Origin: Antedon mediterranea
Lineage: Eukaryota; Echinodermata; Crinoidea; Comatulida; Antedonidae
Direction of reading: 5' to 3'
DNA length: 64,000 nucleotides
Assembly (NCBI RefSeq): GCF_964355755.1
Contig: NC_092679.1
Location: 12,020,932 to 12,084,931 of the forward strand
Positions 35,701-46,804 of this stretch are shown here, in pieces (the first letter of the stretch is position 1; each line of letters begins with the position of its first letter). Under the pieces are notes generated by a model. That model was not told where the DNA came from, made no database searches, and saw only the letters and a list, made by a program, of their open reading frames with translations. The position numbers and the translations under genes were made by a program.

Positions 35701-38700
35701 TTTATTTAGTTTTTTTTTTACTGTATATAGAGTCAACTCAGTGTTTAGCTTTCTGGTATCGCATTCTCACAATATCCCTTATTACTTGGCAACAACACAA
35801 GCGTTTAATTTACGGCCTTTAATTTAATGGTTTATTAGACCTTAGACATACTTCATTTTCAACCAAAACATTACTTCCGAATATTTTATTTATAGATCTA
35901 AAAAATGCATGATTTGACAGGCTGGCGCTGCTAGCAATCTCTAAGGCGGGGCTAGATAGGCTTAATTGTGTATTTAATTATCCTAAGCACTGACAAACTT
36001 AACTTTAAATGAATGTATGAAATAGGTAGCAATGTAAAAATAATGATTTTTAAAGTTATGCTTACCATTTCATATCTCTTGGCCAATTCACGCTCATCTT
36101 CATTCCGAACAAGATCAAAGATATCCAAATGTCTACAAAAAAAGTAAAAGTCAAATTGATTATAATTAGTCACACAGTTTGAATTACTAGGAAGAGCTAC
36201 TGTTTTCCTCTCACCATTTGGTATTTTAAATTTAAAATGTATGATAGTTATAAATACAAAGGTATGAGTTATCTTGTAAATACATGATAGATGTAATTGT
36301 ATTTACAAAATTGAAAACAATATTGATAATTATTACAAGTTTTATATGTTTTCTTACTTTTTTGAAACATATATAATGACCCAAAGTGACCTACCTGTCT
36401 AATGTTGCATTATCATGCGTTTTTAATTTATCAATGATCGGTTGAATACCAAGCATTAAAAATTCATAACGAAGATGAATTCTGAACTCGAGGTTGTCCT
36501 GAAAGAATAAAATATGTAACAATATTATTTACATAAACAACATTTATGCGAGATACTAATAATAGTTTGGGGGGGGGGGGTGGTGGGTCTTGAAGTTGAT
36601 ATAAATAAAACATCATTTCAGGTTTTACGGTATCTTCAAGTCTGTTATCTATGACAACGTTGCTTAAAATACAGTTTCACTAGTACAGCACAATATTCCA
36701 ATTTTAGCTTTTAAATATGAAAATAATTGATACAGTAAAAATAAATTATTGAAATTAATAAAGGACAAGGTTGATAGTCAATATAAATCACTTTCTCTAT
36801 TATTACATATTTTTTTCTCAACAAAAACAAAATTCTCTCTAAAAGATTGTATGTTGTACATGTACACATATCCAATGTATTGCAATCCTCATTACAACTT
36901 GGTGTTAGTTTAAGCTGAGTTGGGTGTATAATAATAGGTCATTCTTATTATAGTGCTTCATGCCCAAAGCCTCTAAGGGTTTCACAATTTTACCCTGGTT
37001 ATTTTTTGATCAAACAAAAATGGAAACATATTCCCATAATGCAACCTTAGTGCAGTAGTGTTATCAGTTACCCATTTGTACAGTTGGGTGGAGAGAGGCA
37101 AACAAAAGTAAAGTGTTTTGCCTAAAGAAACAAGCAATGGAACGAACGTTGAACTCCTGATCTCGCGATCAGTAGTCCAACGTCCAAGACACTGTGCCAC
37201 ATGCTCTTGTTGGATGTGTTGCAGGCTTTTAAAGAATTCTTTACAATGTAGAAGACAAATGTTAACGGTTTTATATTTATATTCAGAATATTTATTTCAT
37301 TTATAATTTCAACAAAGGCCTTACCTCTCCTGTTCTGTATCGAATGATAGCATTAATGAATGACATGATGGAAGTTTTAAGATTAACTTCCTCACGATAC
37401 CGCCCTGTGCTCCTATCAAGATCATTCACTAAGGTCTGGGGAGTAAAAATATATTATTTATTTTATTGTTCAACTGATGTGCCTGGAAACAGCTATATTT
37501 AAAACAAAACATGTACATAACTGTGCAAGATATCATGGATAGAAGAACATAATACATTCATCTGGCAAAATATTCATGTTAGCTAAAACTAGCCATTTTA
37601 ACTTTTATGTAACTTAAATTACGATAACTGTCTTCTACTCAAAATCATTCTAAAGTTATGGGGAAACAATCATGGCATGACTTTTAAGGGCAGAAGGGCT
37701 TCCTCTAGAACAGAGGTGAGGAGTACTGTAACATACTGGAGAATATCAGGGCTATGACCAATATTAATACTAAAATTGATGAATAATCACAATAATATTA
37801 TGTTGATGCTGATAATATGTATTCAATGGACTGAAACTGCTTGCATGAAAATATGTTTCAGGTTTGACTTTATAGATTTTATTCACTGGTTTGTATAAAA
37901 CACCTAAAAGAAAATAATATATATTTGATATGTGAATTATATAAACGAGCATATTTGTTTATAGTTTACCTGAAATCGTGTTCTTTCACAGGCATACTTT
38001 TGAAAATGTGTCATTGCTTCTAGAACTTTCTTTTGTCCTCCTGGTACAAGGCACATGCCTCCCAGCATCTCCATCACTGCTATTTTAGTCTTAATATTCT
38101 CAGTGCTTAAACTTTGTGTAATAATCTTGATACCGGTTGGATGAGCTAACACATGTGATCTACCAAGCTAGAAAATTTAAACAGAATACATTTACAAATA
38201 TTTGTTTTTGTAATTGATGACATCAATGAATTTAACACAGTATCAGAAACCTTTGGAAACCACTTTTGAGAGGATACATTCCTGTGAAACGACAAACAGT
38301 AAATAATTTTTAACACTACATCCAACCCCTATTCAGGGGACGCCTCTATTGAGGGGACATTTCCTGAAAAACCACAAAGGGAAGACGTGTTATAACTACA
38401 TGGCCAACCCCTATTCAGTGGACACCGCCCTTTAAGGGATATTTCAAGAAACCACTATTGTGTTACTGTATAACAACAAGGCCAACCCCTATTCAGAGGA
38501 CACCACTATTGTGGGGACATTTCCTGAGAAACGAGAAGGGAAGACGTGTTATAACAGCATGGTCAGGGAAAATTCTTATTAAGGTGACACAGGGTAAACT
38601 TAACTAATTGTATTTGTTTAATTGCATGTATGGTTATATGTTTGTAGAATCAGTCTTTCCCAACGAATAAACTCTAGTAACCTCATTTTGTTGGACCATA

Positions 38701-41700
38701 CCTTTATTTGGCACATGGTTGAATTAAGGGAATATCCTTGCCAATTTTATGGGTTAGCAACGTTTGTTAAATTGAAAGGTTTTCAGTTTAAATTTGTGTT
38801 TTATATTTAATTTCATTTAATTTTCAATTTATTTTTAACACAATTGTATTGTACCAAATAATTTCCAAAGTTGAGATTGTCAACATGCTCTTGGGGGACA
38901 TAGACTGTATTTGAAAAACTTGTGCAAAATAAATGGTTATGAAAGTATATATCAAGAGTATAGAAAATTGTGTCATTCTCAGTATGTCTTTTGTTTTAAA
39001 ACTTATCAGTTCAAACTATGTATATGACCCACATTTTCTTGTTCTGGTAATCAGTTTAAGATTGTCTTTAAAGTTTTGAAATTCCTACAAACAAGTTCGA
39101 GTTAAAACAATTGAACTAAGTTGAAAGCAATCCCACAAACCAATCAAAGCCTAATAGTAGAGCAATCAGGAAGTCCCTTACTTATTAAAACAATGTGTTT
39201 AAATGATCAATGTTTTAGTGATACACCAGACAATTTGTATATTTTGACAAGACTTTGGATGTCTCAAGAGGTATTTGTAAATAAACACACATCTATCACA
39301 TACATTCATTTGTCTAGATCGAAATATTCTAAAAGCTTTATGAGCAGAGCATTTGCTAAAACAATCAAACTGTATTTTTATTATGGAATTTAATTAACAC
39401 TAAATTTAAAATTCAGACATTTCAGCATTTGCTGTTTAATAATCTTTTAGGTTAAAATACTGTTATATATAAAAAATATTTCCTATGATAACAAAACCAC
39501 ACATGGTTCATGTTTAAAACTTACTGAATTATTCATAAGAGCTTTAACACAGCCAATGGCTGAGGTATGTATGGAGCTTTCAGTAACTTCAAAATCCATT
39601 TTCTGTAGGAAATCTAACAGCACTGATAGGCCATCCAGCTCAATGAATCTGGTCACAAATCTGTTAAGAATAATGTTTAAACATTGTTTATTTTTTTTAC
39701 TATTTCTATTTATTTTAATATATCCACAAATCACAGAAAGAAACTAATTGCTTGGGATTTACATAACAATCAAAATTGCACTGATCAATATAAAGACAAA
39801 AACAAATTTACCAATTAGATATAAAAAATATATGGTTAAATTACTAATTATAAAAATGACGGTACGCATATGCACTTATAAATATATATATAAAAAAACT
39901 CATTAACAATTTATTTATATTCTGTCTATTGATATAACAAAATAAGATGACAGTTGCAGAATACATTTTGCTATCACTATAAATTATCTACCATACATTT
40001 AGCCTCCCCCTATGCAACACCTTTCATACATAAATACCTCTCCCATACAAGACAATCGTTTAAATTGTCTCTTTGGAGGTTGGTAAGCTGATATTAGCAA
40101 GTTTTTCTTCTCAAAATTATTCTACTGCAGTTTCTGCAGTAATCCTTTGTTTGTTAATGCAATTTATTATTGGGGGGGGGGGGTAATTATATGGTACACA
40201 TTGTTTATTGCAGTAGTGCCTTATAAATTCTACATTTTTAATCATACATTAAAAATAAATAACAGTAACAAATTTAGTTAATGCAGTATAAATTGTAAAG
40301 TAATTTTGACTTTATCGCTACCTCATTGGTTGAGTTCTTAAAGCAGTTTTCAGGCTGTCAACCATTTTTGTTCTTGAATCAATATCTTCTTCTCCATGAC
40401 TTAACATCACCATCTATAGAGGAAAAGAATTATAAAACATTTAGTTGCTGTTTTCAATCTGGCAAAATAAGGTGTTCTTGGGTGGGTTCAATAATGTGTA
40501 CATTGATCACATAACTTACTGTTGTCATTGATCTTAATTTATCTAGGTATGATGCGATGGGTGGGTTCAATAATGTGTACATTGATCACATAACTTACTG
40601 TTGTCATTGATCTTAATTTATCTAGGTATGATGCGATGGGTGGGTTCAATAATGTGTACATTGATCACATAACTTACTGTTGTCATTGATCTTAATTTAT
40701 CTAGGTATGATGCGATGGGTGGGTTCAATAATGTGTACATTGATCACATAACTTACTGTTGTCATTGATCTTAATTTATCTAGGTAGGGTGCGGTGGGTG
40801 GGTTCAATAATGTGTACATTGATCACATAACTTACTGTTGTCATTGATCTTAATTTATCTAGGTAGGGTTCAGGCCATGAAGCTGAGTTTGGATCATCTT
40901 GTTCCTGTAAAAACATAATACAAATTGTAAGTATACATTTGTTGCAAGAATTGTGATAACATTTTTAATATACAATATTTCTTTCCAATAATTTTTCTGA
41001 TATGTTCCTGATACTTTTCCTATAAGTATGTTTAATTGTGTATATGTTATATGTTGGCATGGTACATCATGAAATGTATTTAATTAGCAGTCCATGCTTT
41101 GTGATTTAATGTTGTTGTAACAAATGTATAGTATTCATCAAAACAGGATATGTAGTTTGTCACGTAGCTTCACATTATTGTACACCTAAGCCATAATGAA
41201 CCATCCGAGGATGACACTATCATTTATCATGTTCGTTGCAGGAGAGTGCATTTGATAACTACTTCCTCTGCAAAATGATTCATTATCAATGTTGACAGAC
41301 TGGTTTGAATTAATATCATAACTAAATGTAACTGGATACAAGTGGAAATAATAAAACACTTCAACTTGGTGATGTAAGTTCACACAGGTCAAATTTTACA
41401 CAGAACCCTTGGTAGACATTTATTAAATTCTTATAATAAAAAAAAGAATAAATCATACAAATAATGAATGTTTTATGAGTGGAATAATTGTTTCATGAGT
41501 TAAATAATCAAAGTATATCACTCAACAACTTAAAATGTTCGATCCCATCCATGAATACAAAACATTTATTATTTGTAAGACACAGTACATACTATACTTA
41601 AGGCCAAGCCCTAGGTCCTAAGAAAAATATGGCACTGAATTTGTCTGGGACGTAAAGCAAGGGAACAATACAGGTTGATTTTCAAGGCACAACATTCACC

Positions 41701-44700
41701 AATTCACAGCATTCACCAATTAAACAATCCTGAACGTCAAACCACCTAATTGTGAGGATATATCCTTATAGCTTACTTACTTTTAATTTACTTACTTAAC
41801 TTAATTTATTTAAAGATTTAATTTATTTTGTAGCGGTTTTTTTGTACAGAAATGTTATATTATTGAAGACACCTTCCCTACAATTTGTGACTTTGTGAAA
41901 ATAATACATATATATTAGTACTTTAAAAACATTAAACCAGGCCATTCCTTGTCTTAAATGTACGTTTTATGGTAAATTAGGATAAAAAGTGAGAAACAAT
42001 GCAATACCTAAGTAGCTCGCTGCGAAATGACCTCTCATGGACGGTCTTTAGGCCTAGCCTAGCTATGCTAACAGTTTTGTAGTCCTAGCTGGTAAACATT
42101 GGTAACGTATGAACATTGTACGCTAGCTATATACCTAGCCTGACGTTGTACAGTTGCTGCATTAATTGTCTTTCTATTTTTGCCAGACTCCGTTGATACA
42201 AATTGGGGAAAACCCGGTATTTTCGCTGAAAAGGAGTCTTCCATTTGTTTTGGCCTCACGATCGATTGAAAGGTGGGTGATTTAGAGAAGAAAAACAAAA
42301 TATCAATCCGCGCGCAATGCATTTTAGGATTTATAGCGGGCCGCTATAATTATTAGAATCTACTTATTTTTCACATTTTTAACCGTTTAAAGATGAAAAA
42401 AGTTATCGCAATAGAATAATATAGTATTATTTTTACATTAAATATAGTTTGTGATCTTAATAATTTTATTAATTGTAATAAACTGAATGAATGAATGAAA
42501 ATGAATAAAAGGGAATGAACATTGGTCTATAGAATTTTTATTTTCATGATTTACAATTTGTTTATGTTTATACCAAAGGCATTATTCTAACCAACTGTTT
42601 ACATTGACATAATAGACTTAATTACCGGTATGAAATAACCAAATCAGTAGCCAACTAGCTGTGTATATCCATAGAGATATTATAATATCTCTATGTTCAC
42701 TATAATCTCTACACTGTATGGTATATCTAGTGCTAACACTAACAACAGGCATGAATTAAGACATGTCAACTTTACACAGACTTTTATTACAAAAGTAATG
42801 GACTGGTGATATTCATGAGTACGCAATTTTATTTTAAAATTATAATTTAAATGGTTTCAAATATTAAAAATCTAACTGTAATGGAGATTGTATTAATGTT
42901 TACAGTACTATAGTGCATATTAATGTTTAATTTATTAGCAATTACCCGCTTCATGCATGACTAGATTAAATGGAATTAGCTTTAAAATCCTCATAATTAG
43001 CAAATCAATTATTAGTCCATCAGCTCTAATCTTTATTCATTATCATTTTCTGTATTTAACAAGTCATTAAACAAACTACTACTATACTATCTCAATTATT
43101 ATTCCAACCATTTAAGGACAATTTAAAACTTTTTTAACATGAAATGGTGATAATTAATTCTCATGTTCTGGTTTGTTGGTTAAGATCGATGAGATGGAAA
43201 GGAACTGGCCATACCTCATAATGCCGAGGCTTAGAACAATAATCTCCTAACACTAACAGCTCATTCCGAATGAGTCGTTAGAAGTCCCCTATGTTCAGAA
43301 TGAACATGGGACTCACCTTTACCTTTTTACACCTATATCACCGGTAATGCAATTTCTGATTTTGAATAAAATTAAATTAAATGACATTATTATCATTAAA
43401 AAACCAAAAAAGAAAGAAATGACTGATGAAATGATTTTATTTTGAGTAATTGCTGTAGGTAATTGCAATATGATCTTAGTTTATAAACAAACTACCCAAA
43501 GTGGTTTCCAAGAACACAATTCTTCTGGTGTTTTTCTTCAGAAACATGCCATAAGACACCTAATATCAGAATGGAGGAAGGTAATAAATAAACAATACTG
43601 CCAAAACACCTAATATTTCATAATGTGTATGTCATGACCTTGGCATTCAGTCTGACCTGGGTTGTTTCAAAACAACTAATACAGTATTCACAATCAGCTA
43701 AAGTGCCTTTCACACACATTACAGTACAAACAGAAGGAAACCAAATTAATTTTACAAAAGAATGAAGTAGATCGCAAAACCTTCACAATTCAGTTATTCA
43801 TAACTCGTTTGTAAACGCAATAATTCATTTATATGAAACCGACCAATTTTGTCACCTCCATAATTTTATGATATAAAATTTGACACATTTGTGATTCAAT
43901 TTATCCAACTATTTCCAAATCTCTTTTTAAACTCTCTCATATCCTTTCTTGACTCACAAGTTTTTTTTATACAATACAATATACAGCCTTGACAACATTG
44001 CAAAAATGGTTAACATCAACACTTTAAATAATATATAATAATACTAATACTAATAGCACTTTGCATAGCATCCTTGTTTATAGTTGCCAAAGCAACCATG
44101 TTGTCAAAATACACAGGTGCATACACTTTGTTGTTGTTACTGGCTAAATCTCCCAAGAATAACAATATAATGCTCTACAGAAAAATGAATCAAAATTTTT
44201 TCATTTAGAGACTGTGTAACAACAGGTACATTTAATACATTTGTGGTGGCACTACTAATCTGTGAAGAAGCTTGTGGCCTATTTTGCCAATCCTTAGCTA
44301 AATCAAGCCTTTTGGTTATTCTTTATTTGACAAAATTAATATTTAAAAAACAATAAAAATAAATTTTCAATTTCTGTATAGTACAATATTTAGGATACGA
44401 GTCTTACATAGTTATAGTTTTGTATCGTACAGAGCAAAATGCTTTTGTTACCGATCAAAGAAAAACTCTGGTATGAAGGAATCAATTTGATTGGTTTGTA
44501 ATTTAACTTTAAAAGTCGAATCTAACTTTTCATATGAAAATCAAGGTCAGTCTTGCATTAGAGCTATGGTTTACAACACTATTGTTTTTTCTCAGTTCAG
44601 AATAGAGTTGTAGTTGTACTAGGAGAATAATCTATAACTTGCACTGCTGCAGCCTGAATTGTACATAGATGTTAACAACAAAGAAAATAACTTTCATTTC

Positions 44701-46758
44701 CCTTTAAGGGTACCACGGGTCATAAAGCTGCCACCAACTGGCATGATCATGGTCTGACAAGTCTGCTACGATGGACCAGAACAACTTGCTTTTTTTTTTG
44801 AGTGGCACGACTAATTGGCGACAGAACCTATTGGCCTCTTTTGCCACTCCTTGGCGCAATCTAGCTATTTTTTGTCTTGTTTTGTTTGTATAAATGTGTT
44901 TGCCAAAATTAATAAAATAAAAAATAACATAAAAAATGTTATGGATAACGATCATAATTATGTGTAAAGACATGGTGTATTAGGTCAGACCATTTACCAG
45001 TATCTGATAAAGCCAGATTTAATTAACTTTTAAAAAACCACCAGTTTAGAGCAAGCCACATCTGATTAAGCTACAGTAATGACATACAATTATGACTTTC
45101 TGTTCATATAATAAGTGTAGTATAGACATGTGATAATTTTAATTTAGAATAACCTAGTTTTAAAAACGGATTTGCAGTGTACGGATACAGATTAGGATAT
45201 GATTCAGAAACAAGAGCCTATTGGCCTCCTCTCATCACCATCACGTCTTGACAACTGCTACAGTAAATCCTTGCACAATACTTGTTAAATACTAAATTTA
45301 ATATTTTGTATAAATGTTTTATCTTCTTTAATGTATTAATCATGTTTAAATGTTTTTCATATTTTAATCATTGTACTACTGTATGTTGTTTGTTTTAAAT
45401 GTAGGGTTGCGGATACTAACATATTATGGCGCTTTGTTGATGACGCAACCCCTTAGCCGCATGCGTTGAACATATAATGAAAAGAAAATGAAATCTATTT
45501 ATCACCATTATGTTTTGTCTACATGTTTTTAACAGACAGAAAATTTTTATGTATTTTGATGTGTATGTGTATATTTTATATTGTTCTTACCTTCTTTTTA
45601 CTGCAGTAAATTTGCCATTTCTTTTCTGGTGGCAAGTTAAACATTGCTTCTCTGTGAGGAGCGGATAAGTCCAGCTCATCCTAAATAAAATGATGACAAA
45701 CAATTCATGTTTAAAATACGGACATTTTTTTAATGCTAGATATGTTTAGGTCTAGTCAACAAGCATTTATGTTTTACATTTAATTATCTATCCATTCATT
45801 TTATGTACTTTCACTATTATATATTTATATTTTAGTCTACTCTGTAGCAATGTTAGTATACTTAGGCATACGGGAGTCACGACTTAAAGTTCAGTGAACT
45901 TACTGTGACTTCCATCCACCCACATTTAATATATGTTATGTTATGTAAATGTAAATGATATATATATATAAGTGAGTGGAAAAAATAAATAAATAAAATA
46001 AAAAAAAATAAAAATTCATAATATAATTATTTATTCCTTGGGGAGCTGCCTTTATTGCTATATACTCGATACAAAATATCAAAAGAGTCTAAACTTGTTT
46101 AGATGTTTAGAAAAAGATTCTTAACTTCCTTGAGAATTAATCTCCTCCTAAACATGAAAATGGAATTTAATATTGAATGACAGACCATCTTAAAATTCCA
46201 ATCCTACTACCACCATCCCAACGAGAGATAATACTATAATCTGTGAATGCAAGGCCTAGCATAATCTCTGTATTAAATATTACTATAAAGGCAACTAACA
46301 GCAAACTGACAGCAGATTTAAAAATTTGGAAATTAAACGGTATAAATTATTCAAAACTTAATGGTTAAAAGCAGAGCGACTTTCAGGAAAGAGTTGAACT
46401 CAGAAATTATAAATCAAGCGCTGGTGCCACAATAATTAAGAATTATATTAGTATATTTCAATACATGTATTTCAAGAAATGGCCAAAAAAAACAAAAAGT
46501 TAGCCATCATGACTGTGTAAAAAGATTTAAACACAGTACGTGTGAACACCTTGGTATTTGTTAAATGTTAAATGCTACAGTAGTTTCATATTATTATTAT
46601 ATAAAAGATCTGGAATAACTAACCACAAGTTCAATGAACTTTGCATTGAGTTCTTCCATTGATGGCATAGGTTCTGCATTCTCCAATTGATGGAGTGCCA
46701 TTCCATTTTCTGTATCATATTTGATTTCTGGTGTATCTCTTCCAAAACAACAGAACAT
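23491..46758 (-). CDS. DAAM1: DAAM, dishevelled-associated activator of morphogenesis (diaphanous-related formin), complete
   Basis: Twenty-three coding exons on the minus strand join in phase to 3222 nt (1073 residues plus TAA); vertebrate DAAM1 has about 1078. Exons, 5' to 3': 46758-46624, 45680-45591, 40904-40836, 40413-40322, 39660-39525, 38167-37970, 37435-37325, 36498-36395, 36132-36066, 35597-35480, 34862-34674, 32992-32925, 32546-32433, 29258-28851, 28465-28211, 27716-27610, 27161-27073, 26694-26480, 25874-25813, 25545-25485, 25034-24903, 24149-23979, 23721-23491. All splice sites are GT..AG. Order: GBD/FH3, coiled coil, FH1, FH2, DAD. The start [15 protein letters not shown] is conserved, and an in-frame TGA lies 45 bp upstream. 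Known role: released by Rho GTPase and Dishevelled, it nucleates and elongates unbranched actin in Wnt/PCP signalling. Inference: the single invertebrate orthologue of DAAM1/DAAM2. Confidence 0.96.
25072..25108 (+). repeat. ATTCAT microsatellite
   Basis: Six or so hexamer units (ATATTC/ATTCAT) in the DAAM intron just before exon 21 on the minus strand. Confidence 0.85.
26190..26430. mobile_element. Degraded MITE, GGCCAATTTACAC family, copy 1
   Basis: One end has CAAATTTACCAAGACGAACGG and GTAAGCGGAAAA. The other has ATTTTCCGCTTTCCG and GTGTAAATTGGCCTTTAGG, approximately inverted. A relative lies at 31915-32068. It is in a DAAM intron next to exon 18. Confidence 0.5.
26803..26925 (-). repeat. 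tRNA-derived SINE, copy 1
   Basis: Read on the minus strand, GTGGCGTAGTGTGTTGGACG then CAGGAGTTTAAGTCC resembles tRNA A and B boxes. The flanking GGGTGGAGAGAGG word is shared with the longer copy at 36960-37215. A DAAM intron insertion. Confidence 0.65.
27295..27375 (-). repeat. tRNA-derived SINE head
   Basis: The minus strand shows GCGCTGTGGTCTAGAGGTAG then CATGGGTTCAAGTTC, good A- and B-box-like blocks with tRNA spacing. The acceptor and anticodon stems do not close, so this is a SINE head rather than a tRNA gene. Confidence 0.5.
28060..28132 (-). repeat. tRNA-derived SINE head
   Basis: The minus strand shows TTTGGTCTAGTGGTTATGAC then TGCATGTTTAAGTCC, an A-box-like block followed by a weak B box. 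It lies in the DAAM intron between exons 15 and 16. No complete tRNA fold. Confidence 0.5.
28851..29258 (-). other. DAAM1: DAAM exon 14: FH1 proline-rich domain and start of FH2
   Basis: Residues 498-633. A polyproline tract at ~537-587 (for example [20 protein letters not shown]) makes up FH1, which binds profilin-actin and SH3/WW partners. It is followed by [18 protein letters not shown] and [12 protein letters not shown], the lasso and start of FH2. The tract gives a strongly G-rich, biased plus strand; the long Gly- and Val-rich reading frames on the opposite strand are shadows. Confidence 0.95.
30812..30872 (-). repeat. Retroposon 3'-tail repeat, copy 2
   Basis: The reverse complement of the repeat at 20140-20212: GCGCCTTGAGCACTTTGTGG, then GTGCGCTCAATAAATCTTAT and a short ATT run. 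Confidence 0.65.
31502..31534 (-). CDS. DAAM1: Candidate alternative DAAM microexon (33 nt)
   Basis: CATTCCATAG precedes and GTAAGTAT follows a 33-nt open segment encoding [11 protein letters not shown]. It lies between exon 13 (ends phase 0) and the FH1 exon (starts phase 0), so its inclusion would add 11 residues without a frame change. The donor is excellent and the acceptor acceptable. There is no homology support, so it could be chance. Confidence 0.3.
31915..32068. mobile_element. Degraded MITE, GGCCAATTTACAC family, copy 2
   Basis: AAGGCCAATTTATATAGACA at the left and GTGTAATTGGCATTTAGG at the right are imperfect inverted ends that match the ends of the element near 26190-26430. Confidence 0.5.
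32145..32275. mobile_element. Short fold-back element in DAAM intron
   Basis: The left arm ATGTTGGTGTTATAAAGTTT then CCACGTATGTGGTT is inverted at the right as ACTACATACGTGG then AAACTTTATATCAACATAT. The arms are ~40 bp, so the transcript could fold into a long imperfect hairpin. Confidence 0.75.
33040..33300 (+). repeat. CCTCTATT..GGGGACAC dispersed repeats (two stretches)
   Basis: ACACCTCTATTATGGGGACA (33053) and AACCTCTATTAAGAGGACACC (33173) begin two stretches. Each ends with a GGGGTTSTACTGTA word (33105, 33290), suggesting weak inverted ends. Same family as 22616-22735 and 38310-38575. Confidence 0.55.
33822..34655 (-). mobile_element. 5'-truncated non-LTR retrotransposon (LINE) 3' end, RT remnant
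   Basis: The minus-strand segment at 34283-34654 encodes the C-terminal reverse transcriptase part: [20 protein letters not shown], then [11 protein letters not shown], as in jockey/CR1-like LINEs. The next segment (33865-34233) encodes the usual tail with [18 protein letters not shown] stop or frame break separates the two near 34250. The element ends at a GTTT/AAAC microsatellite tail (33822-33845), typical of LINE 3' ends. It is dead, and it starts only about 20 bp past the 5' splice site of DAAM exon 11. Confidence 0.85.
34940..35290 (-). repeat. 24-bp minisatellite in DAAM intron 10
   Basis: GAATAGAC recurs every 24 bp (34942, 34966, 34990, 35014 and on), about 14 copies. Variants alternate between CATATCATGCAAGG and AGATTATGCAAAGG. 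The open frames here (8-residue repeat MSILPLHD) are a result of the 24-bp period and are not coding. Confidence 0.9.
36563..36575 (+). repeat. Homopolymer G run
   Basis: A run of about ten G followed by TGGTGGG in a DAAM intron. Similar G runs occur near 40173 and 56044. Confidence 0.8.
36960..37215 (-). repeat. tRNA-derived SINE, copy 2 (longest)
   Basis: On the minus strand: GTGGCACAGTGTCTTGGACG (A-box region), CAGGAGTTCAACGTTCG (B-box region), then a body containing TTTGCCTCTCTCCACCCAAC. It shares the head and GGTGGAGAGAGG body word with copy 1 at 26803-26925. It lies in the DAAM intron upstream of exon 7 on the right side (37325). Confidence 0.7.
38310..38575 (+). repeat. ~85-bp tandem repeat built on CCAACCCCTATTCAGGGGAC
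   Basis: Three units beginning CCAACCCCTATTCAG (38327, ~38402, ~38483) and including GACATTTCCTGA and GAAGACGTGTTATAAC. A locally expanded version of the CTCTATT/GGGGACACC family, in the DAAM intron upstream of exon 6. Confidence 0.8.
40481..40867 (-). repeat. 79-bp tandem duplication of DAAM exon 3 end plus 5' splice site, five copies
   Basis: The 5' splice site (plus-strand ACTTAC) occurs at 40514, 40593, 40672, 40751 and 40830, an exact 79-bp period. Each unit contains the last ~31 bp of exon 3 (encoding [10 protein letters not shown]), a GTAAGTTATG donor, and ~48 bp of intron. Only the rightmost copy (donor 40830-40835) is joined to the exon body at 40836-40904. The copies are nearly identical, so the duplication is recent. 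Confidence 0.95.
40905..45590 (-). other. DAAM intron 2 (4.7 kb)
   Basis: Mostly AT-rich with no supported gene. Notable items: a CpG-containing stretch at 42010-42350; a perfect 26-bp palindrome at 42670-42695; two short hairpins near 43250-43310 (CTCATTCCGAATGAG, TGTTCAGAATGAACA); and a repeat tail at ~45395-45490 (GTTGCGGATACTAAC, then GACGCAACCCC, then AATGAAAAGAAAATGAAA). Confidence 0.5.
42670..42695. repeat. Perfect 26-bp AT-rich palindrome
   Basis: CATAGAGATATTA followed immediately by its exact reverse complement TAATATCTCTATG, with no loop. Possibly the centre of a very short fold-back or a chance palindrome. Confidence 0.85.
45865..46010 (+). repeat. Probable retroposon 3' end
   Basis: A short hairpin AAGTTCAGTGAACTT within a GGGAGTCACGAC..GTGACTTCC stem. 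An AT dinucleotide run and an AAATAAATAAATAAAATAAA tail follow. The form suggests a SINE/LINE 3' end in DAAM intron 1. Confidence 0.4.
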
Positions 46759-46804
46759 CTTGAAAAGATTATGCTTGACTGTCTGTTGTCAACAATGTTT
46801 CAAC

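Larger units (their letters stand above)
35480..46804 (-). other. DAAM1: DAAM exons 1-10: N-terminal GBD/FH3 (DID) region
   Basis: Residues 1-373. Hallmarks: [12 protein letters not shown] (exon 2), [11 protein letters not shown] (exon 4), [19 protein letters not shown] and CVKALMNNS (exon 5), [17 protein letters not shown] and CLVPGG (exon 6), [14 protein letters not shown] (exon 7), [12 protein letters not shown] (exon 8). This armadillo-like region binds Rho and the C-terminal DAD for autoinhibition. Exon 1 also carries 46 bp of 5' UTR after an acceptor at 46805-46806, so a further untranslated first exon lies somewhere to the right and was not found. Confidence 0.93.

Noticed and set aside
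44704-44973. 89-codon minus-strand frame ([18 protein letters not shown])
   Set aside because: It lies in DAAM intron 2, has no recognised family and no splice sites in a fitting phase. The hydrophobic start is AT-driven. Possibly an old repeat, not a gene.
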